A stretch of DNA of 64,000 nucleotides, taken from assembly GCF_025151045.1 (NCBI RefSeq), contig NZ_CP102285.1, forward strand, positions 1,674,001-1,738,000, given 5' to 3'. Origin of the DNA: Parabacteroides johnsonii DSM 18315 (lineage in GTDB: Bacteria; Bacteroidota; Bacteroidia; Bacteroidales; Tannerellaceae). Made by a program: the position numbers and the translations under genes. This document shows positions 25,359-34,083 of this stretch, piece after piece (the stretch's first letter is position 1; each line of letters begins with the position of its first letter). The notes under the pieces were generated by a model. The model saw only the letters and a program-made list of their open reading frames with translations. It did no database searches and had not been told where the DNA came from.

Positions 25359-26621
25359 TCAGCACTTTCTGCTATTTTTCCTTAATTTATTCTGTATGAG
25401 AGTATCAAGTCCCGCTGCCGCATAGATTGTTATCGCAAACAGATATGGATAATGATAGCGGGAAGTAATCACGAACAAAACCGTTACAGCCGTGCCTAAA
25501 GCTGGGATCAGGAGATAGACATTCCGTTCCCGTAACAGGTCGCGCCGGTTCGTCCAAATGTAATAAAGGAATAGCAAAAGCACGGTGTAATAGGCAATGC
25601 TCTTCAAGGCCAAAGAGACTATCAACTCCGTCAATTTCAGCCTATTGCCCTGTACTTTCGAAAGTACTACTCTAAATCCCATATCAGGCTTTACACGCTC
25701 CGTCCAGGTATCTTCGCAATATAAAGCGGCCAACTTGAAGGGCATTTGAGCAATATATTTAAACGGATGTTCCGATATCCAACGGACCGACGCACGCTTC
25801 AACAGGCTGTCCCGCTCCATATAGGTATATTCTCCGGGAGGAAGGCAAATATAATTGTCCGGATCACTGAAGCCGTTAAAATTGACTAAACCGTTTGCTT
25901 CATCAAAAGAGCTCATCGCTAAATTATAGCCTCCGGATACCGCTTGATAGACAAAATGACCGGTTCTCTTCTTCGCACTCTGTCCGATCAGGAAAACAGT
26001 CAAGACAAGCGGCAGGGTCAAAGCGGCATAAAACTGCCATCGACGCTTTTGCACGATGAAAAGGAGCAAAATCACGAATAAAAAGACAACTGCCAGAGGA
26101 CGGAACCAGTTAGCCAAAGCGATCAACACGCCGGCGACAGCCACAGGAAACAGCCGGCGGACGTTGCATAGCAGCAGGGCTGTCAACAGCAGGAAAGTAA
26201 AAGGCAAATCAGTCAATACGGCTATCGGAGCATATAGGTTCGAAAAAATCAACATATATAAAATAGCAGCGTAATACCCCGTTTTATCCGAAAACATCCG
26301 CCCGGCCAACTTCCGTATTTCAAATACCATTGCAATATTCATCAATAAATTCAGTAACCGGACAAAAGAGAAAGATCCGAAAAGATGATGGATTCCGATC
26401 AAAAGGTTTACATAACCCGGACCGAAAATAAAATCCTCATATTGGTTATGCATGTCCGGATACCAAGTACCTCTCGCGATACATTCCGAAGCCAGTTTCA
26501 CATAAGCCAGGGCATCATCGTGGTTAGGCATATCCCAGTATTTTACTACCAGGAAAACCTGCAGGATCACCCATATGGCAAACACGATCCGAAAAACGGC
26601 CGGTAATTTTTTCCCAATCAT
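25359..26621 (-). CDS. Glycosyltransferase family 39-like membrane protein
   Basis: Polytopic inner-membrane protein of 420 aa with ~10 hydrophobic helices. Near the N-terminus, after the first helix, is WDMPNHDDALAYVKLA, an acidic loop like the catalytic-Asp loop of GT-C enzymes (PMT/ArnT/GT39), which transfer sugars from polyprenyl-phosphate carriers. Between the helices lies a periplasmic stretch (CLPPGEYTYMERDSLLKRA). Acceptor and donor are unknown. The start was set at ATG 26621 because a promoter box lies at 26644-26651, inside the longer in-frame extension. Confidence 0.75.
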   Translation of the reverse strand: MIGKKLPAVFRIVFAIWVILQVFLVVKYWDMPNHDDALAYVKLASECIARGTWYPDMHNQYEDFIFGPGYVNLLIGIHHLFGSFSFVRLLNLLMNIAMVFEIRKLAGRMFSDKTGYYAAILYMLIFSNLYAPIAVLTDLPFTFLLLTALLLCNVRRLFPVAVAGVLIALANWFRPLAVVFLFVILLLFIVQKRRWQFYAALTLPLVLTVFLIGQSAKKRTGHFVYQAVSGGYNLAMSSFDEANGLVNFNGFSDPDNYICLPPGEYTYMERDSLLKRASVRWISEHPFKYIAQMPFKLAALYCEDTWTERVKPDMGFRVVLSKVQGNRLKLTELIVSLALKSIAYYTVLLLFLYYIWTNRRDLLRERNVYLLIPALGTAVTVLFVITSRYHYPYLFAITIYAAAGLDTLIQNKLRKNSRKC

Positions 26622-26643
26622 TCCTTTAGCTCTTTTTGGGAGA

Positions 26644-26651
26644 CAAAGATA
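26644..26651 (-). promoter_or_regulatory. Candidate -7 box for the GT39-like gene
   Basis: Minus strand reads TATCTTTG, 22 bp before ATG 26621; it decides the start codon. Confidence 0.6.
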
Positions 26652-26789
26652 CAGCCTTTTCACCACTAATCCGCCCGTGATAGATTAATTCTATCGGTTC
26701 ATTCGGGGAACAACGGGACGTTTTTGCAACAAAATCAAACTCCGGATGGTTTTATTTTCAAAGAAGCATAAAATAAAAACGTATTAATT

Positions 26790-27392
26790 ATGGCACGAGA
26801 TTTTAAAGAAGCATTGAGACATCGCAGAACTTATTATCACATCACAAACAGTTCCCCGATATCAGACGAACAGATCAAAGAAATAATAGACTTCGCAGTC
26901 ATGAACGTCCCTTCTGCTTTCAACTCGCAATCGACCCGTATCGTATTGCTGTTAGGCAAGAACCATAAAAGACTTTGGGAGATCACGAAAGAGACATTGA
27001 AGAGACTTGTTTCTGCGGAAGTCTTCAAAGGAACGGAGGCTAAAATAGACGGAAGCCTGGCTGCCGGCTACGGAACGATCCTGTTTTTCGAAGACAAAGC
27101 GGTAGTCGAACAGTTGCAAGACTCCTTCCCTACCTACTACGACAAATTTCCGGTTTGGGCACAGCAAACATCCGCCATGCACCAGCTGGCTATCTGGACA
27201 ATGCTCGAAGATGCCGGCTTAGGCGCGTCCCTTCAACACTATAACCCGCTGATCGACGAAACGGTATGTGCAGAATGGAAACTCGACCCGAAATGGGAAC
27301 TGGTGGCACAAATGCCTTTCGGAACACCGACGGAAGAGCCCGGACCGAAAGAGATAAAACCATTAGATAAAAGAGTCCTGGTTTTCAAATAA
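26790..27392 (+). CDS. Nitroreductase family protein
   Basis: FMN-dependent oxidoreductase of 200 aa. The N-terminal RHRRTYYHIT segment binds the FMN phosphate; NVPSAFNSQSTRIVLLLG and the C-terminal GLGASLQHYNP...MPFGTP are typical of the YdgI/HBN1-like subgroup. It probably reduces quinones or nitro compounds with NAD(P)H; the natural substrate is unknown. Monocistronic, with 120 bp of AT-rich upstream DNA containing a small GATAGA/TCTATC palindrome (26679-26695). Confidence 0.88.
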   Translation: MARDFKEALRHRRTYYHITNSSPISDEQIKEIIDFAVMNVPSAFNSQSTRIVLLLGKNHKRLWEITKETLKRLVSAEVFKGTEAKIDGSLAAGYGTILFFEDKAVVEQLQDSFPTYYDKFPVWAQQTSAMHQLAIWTMLEDAGLGASLQHYNPLIDETVCAEWKLDPKWELVAQMPFGTPTEEPGPKEIKPLDKRVLVFK

Positions 27393-27654
27393 AAGACCAG
27401 AAGCCGTTTTAAGCACCGATATCACTATTTACAATCGAGAAAAGAGAAAGTTGCTCCATTACCAAAATGTCACTACGACCCCATGTAAATCGGATTAGTA
27501 GTGCATATAAATAGAATTAGTAGCAAGGGTAATATTTTTTAACATTTCTATTTGAAAGCGATAGCCTCCTTTTACTGTCGAAATGGTAACGGAGTATCCT
27601 GATACGGTCCTTGCTAAAGGCACCGAAAAATGTCAAACTAAATTAAGCACAAAC
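27393..27654. other. Intergenic leader before lpd
   Basis: 262 bp with no supported gene. The last 72 bp are in frame with lpd from an ATG at 27583, but the lpd family starts at 27655. The leader holds two short hairpins, GTATC-CT-GATAC (about 27592-27603) and CCTT-GCTA-AAGG (27609-27620). No known riboswitch was recognised. Confidence 0.45.
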
Positions 27655-29004
27655 ATGAATTACGATATTGCAATTATAGGGGGAGGACCGGCAGGCTACA
27701 CCGCCGCCGAACGGGCAGCCGAAGGGGGCCTGAAGACCGTCCTCTTCGAAAAGAACGCCATCGGGGGTGTCTGCCTGAACGAAGGCTGTATTCCCACAAA
27801 AACATTATTATACTCTGCCAAGATATTAGACAGTTTCAAAACATCCTCCAAATATGGCATTTCATCGGAAGGGACGCCGTCTTTCGACATGGATAAGATC
27901 ATCGGGCGTAAGAACCGGACGGTCAAAAAACTGACATCCGGTGTAAAGATGCGACTCACTTCGAGCGGGATCACGATCGTCGAGGGCACTGCCGTGTTGA
28001 ACGGGGAAACCGACGGAATGATCCGCATACAGTGCGGAAACGACCTTTTCACCGTCAAAAACATACTCCTCTGCACCGGTTCCGAAACGGTAATTCCCCC
28101 AATCAAGGGACTTTCAGAAACAGACTACTGGACTTCGCGGGAAGCACTCGACAGTAAAGAACTCCCCAAAGAACTTGCCATCATAGGCGGCGGTGTCATC
28201 GGGATCGAGTTCGCCTCTTTTTTCACCAGCATGGGAGTAAAAGTGAAGGTGATCGAGATGATGCCGGAAATACTCGGCGCAATGGACAAAGAGGCGTCCG
28301 CCATGCTCCGGAACGAATACGCCAAGAAAGGGGTGGAATTTCATCTGAACACAAAAGTGATCGAGGTGAACCCGAAAGAGGTCATTGTCGAAAAAGACGG
28401 CAAGGTGAATGCGATCCCGGCGGACAGAATCCTGGTCAGCGTAGGACGCCGGGCGATCACCAAAGATTTAGGCCTGGAAAGCCTTTCCATCGAGACGGAC
28501 CGCCGGGGAGTCCGGGTGAACGAATATATGCAGACCTCCCATCCGCACGTTTATGCAGCCGGCGATATCACAGGATTCTCGCAACTGGCCCATACGGCCT
28601 ATCGGGAAGGTGAGGTCGCCGTCAACCATATCTTAGGGCATGAGGACCGGATGGACTACAGGGCTATTCCCGCCGTTGTCTACACCAACCCTGAAGTGGC
28701 CGGTGTCGGCAAGACGGAGGAAGAACTGAAGGCAAACGGAGAATATTACAACCTTGTCAAGATACCGATGACCTACTCCGGCCGTTTTGTCGCTGAAAAC
28801 GAAACCGGCAACGGGCTCTGCAAGCTCCTGACGAACGTGAACGGCCAGATCATCGGTTGCCATCTGTTGGGAAATCCGGCATCGGAGATCATCGTCATTG
28901 CCGGTATCGCCGTCGAGCACGGCTATACGGTCGATGAATTCAAGAAAACCGTATTCCCCCATCCGACCGTCGGAGAGGTAATACACGAAAGCCTGTACCT
29001 CTGA
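27655..29004 (+). CDS. lpdA: Dihydrolipoyl dehydrogenase (E3)
   Basis: FAD-dependent disulfide oxidoreductase of 449 aa that reoxidises dihydrolipoyl groups of 2-oxo acid dehydrogenase complexes. FAD loop IIGGGPAGYTAAE at the N-terminus, redox-active disulfide GGVCLNEGCIPTKTLL, NAD loop IIGGGVIGIEFA, and the C-terminal His-Pro pair KTVFPHPTVGE that forms the other subunit's active site. The stop overlaps the next gene's start, coupling it to lplA. Confidence 0.95.
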   Translation: MNYDIAIIGGGPAGYTAAERAAEGGLKTVLFEKNAIGGVCLNEGCIPTKTLLYSAKILDSFKTSSKYGISSEGTPSFDMDKIIGRKNRTVKKLTSGVKMRLTSSGITIVEGTAVLNGETDGMIRIQCGNDLFTVKNILLCTGSETVIPPIKGLSETDYWTSREALDSKELPKELAIIGGGVIGIEFASFFTSMGVKVKVIEMMPEILGAMDKEASAMLRNEYAKKGVEFHLNTKVIEVNPKEVIVEKDGKVNAIPADRILVSVGRRAITKDLGLESLSIETDRRGVRVNEYMQTSHPHVYAAGDITGFSQLAHTAYREGEVAVNHILGHEDRMDYRAIPAVVYTNPEVAGVGKTEEELKANGEYYNLVKIPMTYSGRFVAENETGNGLCKLLTNVNGQIIGCHLLGNPASEIIVIAGIAVEHGYTVDEFKKTVFPHPTVGEVIHESLYL

Positions 29005-29747
29005 TGATGCTTTATATCGACAATCCATACACCGATGCCTGGTTCAACCTGGCGGCCGAGGAGTATCTGCTCAAGAACTTTTCGGACGACATCTTCATGT
29101 TGTGGCAGAACGAACCGTCCGTCATCATCGGCAAGCACCAGAACGTATGGGACGAGATAAACCGGAACTATATACAGGAGAAGCACATCAAAGTCGTACG
29201 CCGTTATTCCGGTGGCGGGGCCGTCTATCATGATTCCGGTAACCTGAATATTACTTTTATACAAAACAGCAAGGAACTTGCATCCGGCACATTCACAGCC
29301 CGGCTGATCGACTTCCTTGCCACATTCGGCATCCGGGCAGAGACAGACGAACGGCAGGCACTCACGATCGACGGGCTGAAAATATCGGGCAGTGCGCAAT
29401 CCATCCATAAAGGCAGGATCTTGCATCATGCCACCCTCCTTTTCTCCACCGACCTGTATCACCTGACGACCGCCCTCAAAAGCACAGGGCAGAGGCCGGA
29501 GGAAAAGGAGGTGAACCCTGCTCCTTTTTATGTCAAGTCCGTAAGAAGCCCGGTCACCAACATATGCACCTATACCCGTAAAGCGGTATCTATCGGAGAA
29601 TTCAGAGATGCACTTCTGAACTATTTTACTGAAAACAAGACGGCTACCCGTCCCTATTCATTCACTGAAGACGATTTGAACGCCATCTGGTCCCTGCGTG
29701 ACAACAAATATGCGACACCGGCCTGGAACTTCAATATCAAAACATAA
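29004..29747 (+). CDS. lplA: Lipoate-protein ligase A
   Basis: Attaches lipoate or octanoate to the E2 lipoyl domain; 247 aa. The BPL_LplA_LipB core is seen as WQNEPSVIIGKHQNVWDEIN, the catalytic-loop motif RRYSGGGAVYHDSGNLN, and the Lys segment DGLKISGSAQ. No C-terminal extra domain of E. coli LplA length, so it resembles the short Bacteroidetes type. It starts inside the lpd stop codon (TGATG) and lies between the E3 and E2 genes, which suggests it serves this complex. Confidence 0.92.
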   Translation: MMLYIDNPYTDAWFNLAAEEYLLKNFSDDIFMLWQNEPSVIIGKHQNVWDEINRNYIQEKHIKVVRRYSGGGAVYHDSGNLNITFIQNSKELASGTFTARLIDFLATFGIRAETDERQALTIDGLKISGSAQSIHKGRILHHATLLFSTDLYHLTTALKSTGQRPEEKEVNPAPFYVKSVRSPVTNICTYTRKAVSIGEFRDALLNYFTENKTATRPYSFTEDDLNAIWSLRDNKYATPAWNFNIKT

Positions 29748-29766
29748 AATACACATTTAAAATAAT

Positions 29767-31143
29767 ATGTCGACATTTGAAATAAAAATGCCCAAACTGG
29801 GCGAAAGCATTACGGAAGGGACGATTGTCTCCTGGTCCGTCAAAGTAGGCGACGCCGTTCAGGAGGACGATGTCCTTTTTGAGGTGAGCACAGCCAAAGT
29901 CAGTGCGGAAATTCCCTCTCCGGTAGCCGGAAAGGTTCTCGAACTTCTGTTTGCCGAAGGCGACACGGTAGCTGTCGGTACAGCCGTCGCCCTGATCCAG
30001 TTGGAGGGCGAAGAAGGAGAAACTCAGGAAAGCTCCGCTTCCGCAGCAGCCAAAAGCGACGAAAGCACCACGGTACGGTCCACCCCGGCAGAACCCGCCC
30101 AGCCGGTCAAATCATCCAAAGAAGAAGACGGAAGGTGGTATTCGCCCATCGTGTTGCAACTGGCACAGGAAGCCAAAATATCGCAGGCCGAACTGGATGC
30201 CATTCCGGGAACCGGCTACGAAGGACGGCTCAGCAAAAAAGATATCAAAGACTATATAACGACGAAGAAAAGCGGAGTTGCTCCCCAGGCGGTCACCGTC
30301 ACCGGACAGTCCCTCACCTCGTTACCAGACAGTGGCGAACAGTCGCACCGGACAACAGCGACAACCGCTACCGGACAGGCTCCGGCATCAACAACGGGTA
30401 GTAACGACAAACGTAACAATCCGGTCAGTCCGGTAGCTTCGGCCAACGGCGACGAGATTGTCGAGATGGATCGCATAGCCCGCATCCTATCCGACCATAT
30501 GGTGATGTCGAAAAAAGTGTCTCCTCACGTCACGACCGTTGTCGAAGCCGACGTTACCCGCCTCGTCAAATGGCGCAGCCGCGTGAAAGAGGCTTTCTTC
30601 AAACGCGAGGGCGTGCCACTCACCTATATGCCCGCCATTGCCGAAGCTACGGCCAAAGCATTGGCTGAATTCCCATACGTGAACGCATCGGTAGATGGCT
30701 ATAAAGTCATTCTGAAAAAGCATATCAACCTGGGTATCGCCGTGTCGCTACCGGACGGGAACCTGATCGTTCCGGTCATACATGATGCAGATAAATTGAA
30801 TCTGAACGGTCTTGCCGGCAGTATCGACAGCCTTGCCGCCAAAGCACGCAGTAATAAGCTGATGCCGGACGATATACAAGGCGGAACTTTTACGATCACC
30901 AACTTCGGTTCGTTCAAAAGCCTGTTCGGTACTCCGATCATCAACCAGCCCCAGGTCGCCATCTTAGGTGTCGGCTTCATCGAAAAGAAACCGGCTGTAG
31001 TGGAGACACCCGAAGGAGATACGATTGCAATACGGCACAAGATGTACCTATCCCTGTCGTACGACCATCGGATCATCAACGGTGCTCTCGGCGGTGAATT
31101 CCTGCGGAGGGTTGCGGACTACCTTGAGAATTGGGATAAATAA
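29767..31143 (+). CDS. 2-oxo acid dehydrogenase E2 (dihydrolipoyl acyltransferase)
   Basis: Core acyltransferase of 458 aa. The N-terminal lipoyl domain has K44 in EVSTAKVSAE as the lipoylation site; an Ala/Ser/Thr/Pro-rich linker follows; the E3-binding domain is at about residues 125-160 (YSPIVLQLAQEAKISQAEL); a second flexible linker precedes the catalytic domain (about 225-458). The active-site motif reads DHRIINGALGG: H434 is kept, but the usual Asp of HxxxDG is Asn (N438). Context (lpd, lplA, E1) supports a branched-chain-type complex. Confidence 0.93.
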   Translation: MSTFEIKMPKLGESITEGTIVSWSVKVGDAVQEDDVLFEVSTAKVSAEIPSPVAGKVLELLFAEGDTVAVGTAVALIQLEGEEGETQESSASAAAKSDESTTVRSTPAEPAQPVKSSKEEDGRWYSPIVLQLAQEAKISQAELDAIPGTGYEGRLSKKDIKDYITTKKSGVAPQAVTVTGQSLTSLPDSGEQSHRTTATTATGQAPASTTGSNDKRNNPVSPVASANGDEIVEMDRIARILSDHMVMSKKVSPHVTTVVEADVTRLVKWRSRVKEAFFKREGVPLTYMPAIAEATAKALAEFPYVNASVDGYKVILKKHINLGIAVSLPDGNLIVPVIHDADKLNLNGLAGSIDSLAAKARSNKLMPDDIQGGTFTITNFGSFKSLFGTPIINQPQVAILGVGFIEKKPAVVETPEGDTIAIRHKMYLSLSYDHRIINGALGGEFLRRVADYLENWDK

Positions 31144-31153
31144 TGATTTATCT

Positions 31154-31181
31154 GTTACTTTTGGCTTGATCCAAAAGTAAC
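31154..31181. repeat. 11-bp palindrome in the E2-E1 gap
   Basis: GTTACTTTTGG (31154-31164) / CCAAAAGTAAC (31171-31181) around CTTGAT, a perfect 11-bp hairpin between E2 and E1. It may attenuate read-through, setting the E1:E2 ratio, or be a dispersed Bacteroidetes palindrome. Confidence 0.6.
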
Positions 31182-31207
31182 TAATACAACACATAAAATA
31201 ATCAAAT

Positions 31208-33244
31208 ATGAAACGATACGATATAAAAACAACCGATACCGAGACTCTTCGCAAATGGTATTACCTGATGAGTCTCGGCAGGGCGCTCGATGAAAAGGCG
31301 CCTTCTTACCTGCTCCAGTCCTTAGGATGGTCTTATCATGCCCCTTATGCCGGGCATGACGGCATCCAACTTGCCATCGGACAGGTATTCCGCCGGGGAG
31401 AGGATTATCTCTTTCCTTATTACCGCGATATGCTGACGGTCCTCTCTGCCGGAATGACGGCGGAAGAAGTTATCCTGAACGGTATCTCGAAAGCGACCGA
31501 CCCGTCCAGCGGCGGACGGCATATGTCCAACCACTTCGCCAAGCCGGAGTGGCACATCGAGAACATATCCTCGGCAACCGGGACACACGACCTGCATGCC
31601 GTAGGTGTCGCCCGTGCAATGGTTTATTACGACCATAAAGGTGTCGCGATCACTTCGCATGGCGAGTCCGCCACTTCCGAAGGTTACGTCTATGAAGCCA
31701 TCAACGGGGCGAGCAACGAACAGCTCCCCGTTATCTTCGTCTTGCAGGATAACGGCTACGGCATCTCCGTCCCCAAAAAGGACCAGACGGCCAACCGCAA
31801 GGTAGCCGACAACTTCTCCGGCTTCAAGAACCTGCGTATCATCCACTGTAACGGGAAAGACGTTTTTGACTCGATGAACGCCATGACCGAAGCCCGCGAA
31901 CATGCGATCAATACGCATAATCCGGTGATCGTCCATGCAAACTGCGTACGCATCGGCTCCCATTCGAACTCTGACAAGCAGACTTTGTATCGCGATGAAA
32001 ACGAACTTGCCTACGTGAAAGCAGCCGATCCGCTGCAAAAATTCCGCCGTATGCTGCTCCGTTACAACCGCTTGACCGAAGATGAGCTGAAGCAGATAGA
32101 AGCACAGGCAAAAAAAGACCTGAGTGCGGCCAACCGCAAAGCGTTGGCGGCTCCCGAACCCGATCCTGCGACGATCTTTGATTATGTCCTGCCCGAACCT
32201 TACCAGCCACAGAAATATACAGACGGCACGCATAAAGAAGAAAATGGCGAAAAAAGAACACTGGTAACCGCAATCAACGAAACACTAAAAGCAGAATTCC
32301 GCCATAACCCGAATACATTCCTGTGGGGACAGGATGTGGCTAACAAAGACAAAGGCGGCGTGTTCAACGTCACCAAAGGCATGCAACAGGAGTTCGGGCC
32401 AAAACGTATCTTCAACGCTCCCATCGCCGAAGACTACATCGTGGGTACGGCCAACGGCATGTGCCGCTTCGATCCGAAAATACACGTCGTGGTGGAAGGA
32501 GCCGAATTTGCCGATTATTTCTGGCCGGCCATCGAGCAGTATGTCGAATGTACGCACGAATACTGGCGAAGCAACGGACAGTTCACCCCTAACCTGACGC
32601 TCCGCCTGGCATCGGGCGGTTATATCGGCGGCGGACTCTACCATTCGCAAACGATCGAAGGTGCGCTGACTTCCATTCCGGGAGCCCGCATCGTCTATCC
32701 TTCTTTTGCCGACGATGCGGCAGGACTGTTGCGCACCAGCCTACGTTCGAAAGGCTTTACTGTCTTTCTCGAACCGAAAGCACAGTATAACTCGGTCGAA
32801 GCAGCCAGTTTTGTGCCGGAAGACTTCGAGGTTCCTTTCGGGAAAGCCCGTATCCGCCGGCCGGGTAGTGACCTGAGCGTGATCACGTATGGCAATACCA
32901 CGCATTTCTGCCTCAGTGTCGCCGAGAAGTTGAAGAAAGAGCATAACTGGGACGTGGAAGTCATCGACATCCGCTCGCTGATCCCGCTCGATACGGAAAC
33001 AATCTTCGCCTCCGTGAAAAAGACCAGCAAGGTGCTGATCGTACATGAAGATAAAGTGTTCTCCGGTTTCGGTGCGGAAATAGCCGGTATCGTCGGCACG
33101 GAAATGTTCCGGTACCTGGATGCTCCGATCCAGCGCGTCGGCTCCACCTTTACCCCTGTCGGTTTCCATCCGGTCCTCGAAAAGGCGATCCTGCCCGGAG
33201 AAGAACGGATCTACAACGCAGCAAAAGCATTATTGGAATATTAA
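31208..33244 (+). CDS. 2-oxo acid dehydrogenase E1, fused alpha-beta
   Basis: Thiamine-diphosphate decarboxylase of 678 aa with E1-alpha (about residues 1-330) and E1-beta (about 345-678) in one chain. The TPP/Mg motif reads HGESATSEGYVYEAINGAS...NNGY-like DNGYGIS; Glu in place of the usual Asp of GDG is also typical of branched-chain E1-alpha, supporting that specificity. The beta half has NAPIAEDYIVGTANGM, SGGYIGGGLYHSQ and VYPSFADDAAGLLRTS. It probably acts on branched-chain 2-oxo acids, giving branched acyl-CoA primers; the substrate is not proven. Confidence 0.93.
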   Translation: MKRYDIKTTDTETLRKWYYLMSLGRALDEKAPSYLLQSLGWSYHAPYAGHDGIQLAIGQVFRRGEDYLFPYYRDMLTVLSAGMTAEEVILNGISKATDPSSGGRHMSNHFAKPEWHIENISSATGTHDLHAVGVARAMVYYDHKGVAITSHGESATSEGYVYEAINGASNEQLPVIFVLQDNGYGISVPKKDQTANRKVADNFSGFKNLRIIHCNGKDVFDSMNAMTEAREHAINTHNPVIVHANCVRIGSHSNSDKQTLYRDENELAYVKAADPLQKFRRMLLRYNRLTEDELKQIEAQAKKDLSAANRKALAAPEPDPATIFDYVLPEPYQPQKYTDGTHKEENGEKRTLVTAINETLKAEFRHNPNTFLWGQDVANKDKGGVFNVTKGMQQEFGPKRIFNAPIAEDYIVGTANGMCRFDPKIHVVVEGAEFADYFWPAIEQYVECTHEYWRSNGQFTPNLTLRLASGGYIGGGLYHSQTIEGALTSIPGARIVYPSFADDAAGLLRTSLRSKGFTVFLEPKAQYNSVEAASFVPEDFEVPFGKARIRRPGSDLSVITYGNTTHFCLSVAEKLKKEHNWDVEVIDIRSLIPLDTETIFASVKKTSKVLIVHEDKVFSGFGAEIAGIVGTEMFRYLDAPIQRVGSTFTPVGFHPVLEKAILPGEERIYNAAKALLEY

Positions 33245-33253
33245 TGAAGAGGG

Positions 33254-33384
33254 TATGTCAAAATCTCCTTGTCCCCGCACTTGATGCGGGGCTGCAAAAG
33301 GACAGACCTTATCAATCAGATTTTTATAGGGCCGGTTTTAATGCGATCCCGCGAGGGGCGCGGGAACAGGATAGTTTCGACACA
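33254..33384 (+). repeat. 131-bp dispersed repeat, copy 2
   Basis: Inverted relative to copy 1 at 12797-12927 and of the same length. Ends TATGTCAAAA / TTTCGACACA; hairpins CCCCGCA-CTTGA-TGCGGGG (near 33273-33291) and TCCCGCG-AGGGG-CGCGGGA (near 33347-33365). It starts 9 bp after the E1 stop and ends 22 bp before the flavodoxin gene. Confidence 0.85.
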
Positions 33385-33406
33385 CTTTCTATAAACAACA
33401 TACAAA

Positions 33407-33913
33407 ATGAAGAAAATAGGTTTATTCTATGGTGGCACAACCGCTAAAACAGCCGTAGTCGCTTTGAAAATACAAGAAGCATTCGCAGAAAACGAAGTCG
33501 TCCTGATCCCGATAGAAGGGGCGACACGCGAGGAGTTCGAATCGTTCGACAATATTATCGCCGGAACTTCCACCTGGTTCGACGGAGAACTGCCGACTTA
33601 CTGGGACGAGTTCATGCCGGAAATAAAATCCATCGACATGACGGGCAAGAAAGTCGCCCTATTCGGGCTCGGAGACCAAGAACGCTATCCCGACAATTTC
33701 GTCGATGGGATCGGCATTCTGGCGGAAGCCTTTACCCAAAGCAATGCGGAACTGGTCGGTTTCATGCCTGTCAACGACTACCATTTCACCCAATCACGGG
33801 CCGTTAAGGAAGGACATTTCCTGGGACTTCCCCTCGATATCGAGAACCAGTCCGAACAGACGGAGGAACGGATACTGAAATGGGTGGAGAAACTGAAAAA
33901 GGAGTTTCAATAA
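33407..33913 (+). CDS. fldA: Flavodoxin
   Basis: FMN-containing electron carrier of 168 aa, typical length for long-chain flavodoxins. Phosphate loop FYGGTTAKTA near the N-terminus, the isoalloxazine loops GTSTWFDGELPTYWDEF (about residues 51-67) and FGLGDQERYPDNFVDGIG (about 85-102). It may feed electrons from pyruvate:flavodoxin oxidoreductase-type enzymes. The promoter would have to lie in or before the 131-bp repeat. Confidence 0.94.
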   Translation: MKKIGLFYGGTTAKTAVVALKIQEAFAENEVVLIPIEGATREEFESFDNIIAGTSTWFDGELPTYWDEFMPEIKSIDMTGKKVALFGLGDQERYPDNFVDGIGILAEAFTQSNAELVGFMPVNDYHFTQSRAVKEGHFLGLPLDIENQSEQTEERILKWVEKLKKEFQ

Positions 33914-33983
33914 TATTTGCATTTGTTTCTGCTCTTGGCAAGGAGCTGTGTCGAAGCAAAATTTAGCTTACTAATAGATATAA

Positions 33984-34057
33984 TTTAGGCACGGATTTCA
34001 CGGAAAACACGGAAAAAATAAATTCATCCGTGTAAATCAGTGAAATCCGTGCCTAAA
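33984..34057. repeat. CACGGA palindrome / bidirectional terminator
   Basis: Perfect 18-bp inverted repeat TTTAGGCACGGATTTCAC (33984-34001) / its complement (34040-34057), with an inner ACACGGA/TCCGTGT pair (34007-34013 / 34027-34033). It shares its core with 4783-4816 and lies between convergent genes. Confidence 0.8.
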
Positions 34058-34083
34058 AAGATTGTGATAAAGGTGTTTTCCGA

